In this document: positions 58,928 through 60,468 of the stretch, piece by piece | Layout: each line of letters starts with the position of its first letter | Numbering within the stretch: the stretch's first letter is position 1 | From: CAZUQA01 sp964622375 | GTDB lineage: Bacteria; Bacillota_I; Bacilli_A; Erysipelotrichales; Erysipelotrichaceae | Length of the DNA stretch: 60,468 bases | Reading direction: 5' to 3' | NCBI GenBank assembly: GCA_964622375.1 | Contig: CAZUQA010000133.1 | Span: 1-60,468 of the forward strand | Notes under the pieces: generated by a model | Database searches by the model: none | What the model saw: the letters and a program-made list of their open reading frames with translations, nothing else | Told to the model about the DNA's origin: nothing | Made by a program: the position numbers and the translations under genes

Positions 58928-60193
58928 ATGACAAAGGAATACCTAAAAAGAACAGTTGATATAGTGCTGACTAAGGCGCTGGCGACAACCGGGGCAGTTT
59001 TGATTGAAGGGCCTAAATGGTGCGGTAAAACCAGAACATCACAAGAAAAAGCAAAAAGCGCGCTGTTTATGCAGGACCCTGATTATTCTGCAAACTACTT
59101 AAGAATTGCGGATACTAAGCCTTCATTACTACTTGAAGGAGAAACACCAAGGTTGATTGATGAATGGCAAACGGCTCCGGTATTATGGGATGCTGTTAGG
59201 TTTGCGGTAGATCAAAGGAGTGAGAAAGGGCAATTCATTTTAACAGGCTCAGCTGTACCAAACGACAATACGATGCAGCACACTGGAACAGGCAGAATAT
59301 CACGTATTTTAATGCGCCCAATGAGTTTGTTTGAGTCACTTGATTCCAATGGAACCATCTCGTTAGAAAAAATGTTTGAAAAGGAAGAAGATATCGCAGG
59401 AAAGTCTGATTTGACGCTAGAAAAACTTGCATATGTGATAACACGAGGAGGTTGGCCAGATTCTATTAATGAAAGCGATATAGTAGCTTTAGGGATTATT
59501 CATAGCTATATTGAAGCAATAATCAATGCTGATATGACGCGAGTTGATGGCATGAAAAAGAATCCGTTGTTAGTGCGGACGTTAATGCGTTCCTTAGCAA
59601 GAAATGTTGCATCAACGGCAAACTTATCAACATTACGTAATGATATGCTGGGTAGCGGAGAAAATATTTCAGAAAGAACCTTATCTACTTATCTAAATGC
59701 GCTTAGAAGAATTTATGTCATTGAAGACTTACCGGCTTGGAATCCGGCACTTCGCTCTAAAACCGCACAAAGATCAAGTCCGAAAAGACATTTTGTTGAT
59801 CCTTCAATAGCGACAGCGGTATTAAGAGCATCCAAAGATTCTTTGTTGCATGACTTTAATACTTTTGGATTATTATTTGAATCTTTATGTATTCGTGATT
59901 TGCGGGTATATAGTCAGTTAATAGACGGCGAAATTTTCCATTATCGTGATAAAAATGATTTGGAAGCGGATGCTATTGTATCATTAAGAGACGGGCGGTG
60001 GGCCGCGGTTGAAGTTAAAATGGGCGCTAAAGAAATTGAATTAGCAGCAGCAAATCTAAAAAAACTAGAGAGTAAAATTGACTTAAACAGAATGCAAATA
60101 CCAAGCTTTTTGATGATACTCACAGCTGAAGGCTTAGCTTATCGTCGTGCGGATGGTGTTTATGTTGTACCTATTGGATGTTTAAAATACTGA
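58928..60193 (+). CDS. AAA+ ATPase with DUF4143 domain
   Basis: 421 aa. The AAA domain has Walker A IEGPKWCGKTRTS, Walker B PRLIDEWQ and a sensor-like FILTGSAVP. The C-terminal DUF4143 part has DLRVYSQLIDGEIFHYRDKN and the nuclease-like DLEADAIVSLRDGRWAAVEVKMG, an E-x-K arrangement of the PD-(D/E)XK type. These ATPases are abundant, often horizontally transferred, and their role is unresolved. It is monocistronic, with GGAGAAGTGAG before ATG 58928, and preceded by four tandem repeats. Confidence 0.92.
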   Translation: MTKEYLKRTVDIVLTKALATTGAVLIEGPKWCGKTRTSQEKAKSALFMQDPDYSANYLRIADTKPSLLLEGETPRLIDEWQTAPVLWDAVRFAVDQRSEKGQFILTGSAVPNDNTMQHTGTGRISRILMRPMSLFESLDSNGTISLEKMFEKEEDIAGKSDLTLEKLAYVITRGGWPDSINESDIVALGIIHSYIEAIINADMTRVDGMKKNPLLVRTLMRSLARNVASTANLSTLRNDMLGSGENISERTLSTYLNALRRIYVIEDLPAWNPALRSKTAQRSSPKRHFVDPSIATAVLRASKDSLLHDFNTFGLLFESLCIRDLRVYSQLIDGEIFHYRDKNDLEADAIVSLRDGRWAAVEVKMGAKEIELAAANLKKLESKIDLNRMQIPSFLMILTAEGLAYRRADGVYVVPIGCLKY

Positions 60194-60258
60194 CATAACA
60201 GCAACAAAAAAATCAGTTCTAGTTTAGAATGAAAAAGTTATTAAGTTAACAAATCGCA

Positions 60259-60468
60259 TTATATTCTTTGCCCCGGTTTCATGCCTAGAGTTTGTAGTAA
60301 ACCGGCTTCTTGGCAAGTCGAATCACCCAGCAGAATTTTGGTAGTAATAGGAAAGACAGTTTTGCTGAGATTTAGGCTAGTTTGATTGTTAAGCATGCCA
60401 TCACAGAAATTATGGGCGAAATATTCTAAACCGGGAGAAATGGCAGGTACCAGTCTACCGATTAAGGG
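60259..60468 (-). CDS. C-terminal end of an unidentified protein (truncated by window edge)
   Basis: On the minus strand an open frame of 69 codons runs in from the window end and stops at TAA (60259-60261). It reads LIGRLVPAISPGLEYFAHNF near the cut and ends GDSTCQEAGLLQTLGMKPGQ followed by RI. Codon use looks like the neighbouring genes and no frameshift is seen, so it is probably the true 3' end of a gene beginning outside. I do not recognise the family. It is convergent with the DUF4143 ATPase, 65 nt away. Confidence 0.6.
   Translation of the reverse strand, partial: PLIGRLVPAISPGLEYFAHNFCDGMLNNQTSLNLSKTVFPITTKILLGDSTCQEAGLLQTLGMKPGQRI

Overview
The window looks like chromosome of a low-GC, monoderm bacterium of the Bacillota (Firmicutes). 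The grounds are strong AGGAGG-type ribosome binding sites, frequent TTG/GTG starts, TGA used as a stop, a CIRCE operator, the Bacillota-typical order rpmE–tdk–prfA–prmC–ywlC(tsaC)–glyA–upp, and lineage-typical small families (DUF1146, DUF3307, SatD, DUF975, DUF2752). I cannot name a genus; an Erysipelotrichia/Bacilli-like or Clostridia-like lineage would both fit. No tRNA, rRNA, CRISPR array, transposase or integrated prophage was found. Most of the window is core chromosome with small accessory inserts.

Layout. 1-1.9 kb: 3' end of a secreted fibronectin-III protein and a lipoprotein. 2-4.9 kb: a promoter, a 21-codon upstream ORF, a split transketolase, a histidine phosphatase and a membrane protein. 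5-9.7 kb: a P-type ATPase, a RimK-like ATP-grasp ligase, a nitroreductase and a lipoprotein. 9.7-13.2 kb: two near-identical rpmE copies, each with its own promoter and leader, flanking an inverted apolipoprotein N-acyltransferase-like gene, then two small membrane proteins. 13.3-19.7 kb: tdk-prfA-prmC-(DUF2207)-tsaC-glyA-upp. 19.7-25.6 kb: a zinc-ribbon/TPM pair, DUF3307 and SatD divergent from an ABC exporter-mscL operon, with three direct repeats between them. 25.6-33.8 kb: phosphate transport (PiT + DUF47), a small redox/isochorismatase operon divergent from a WYL regulator, a SipW-like signal peptidase, DUF1146, YigZ and RtcB.

33.8-38.9 kb is a stress/metal block: htpG-arsM under a CIRCE site, then an ArsR sensor with two operators driving a CadA-type ATPase. 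39-41.1 kb carries a lipoprotein, a cupin phosphoglucose-isomerase-like protein that lost most metal ligands, and a HAD phosphatase. 41.1-44.5 kb holds a compact SOS-like module: a self-cleaving XRE/S24 repressor divergent from a Y-family DNA polymerase plus small partner, with two matching 16-bp operator repeats between them, followed by a Gp37/Gp68 (DUF5131) protein. A 46-bp near-perfect palindrome lies in the next gene-free stretch. 44.9-50.4 kb: DegV, a polysaccharide pyruvyl transferase-like protein and a glycolytic operon pgk-tpiA-eno without gap or phosphoglycerate mutase. 50.6-60.5 kb: a second, complete beta-helix/fibronectin-III secreted protein, nagB, a LysA-like decarboxylase, a HAD phosphatase, a galactitol-type PTS with a class II aldolase, an AAA+/DUF4143 ATPase preceded by four 23-bp tandem repeats, and a truncated unidentified gene on the minus strand.

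The signals most worth following are the repressor/polymerase operators, the repeats in front of the DUF4143 ATPase, the SatD repeats, the rpmE twins, and the 46-bp palindrome. All functional calls come from reading motifs by eye; no database search was run.
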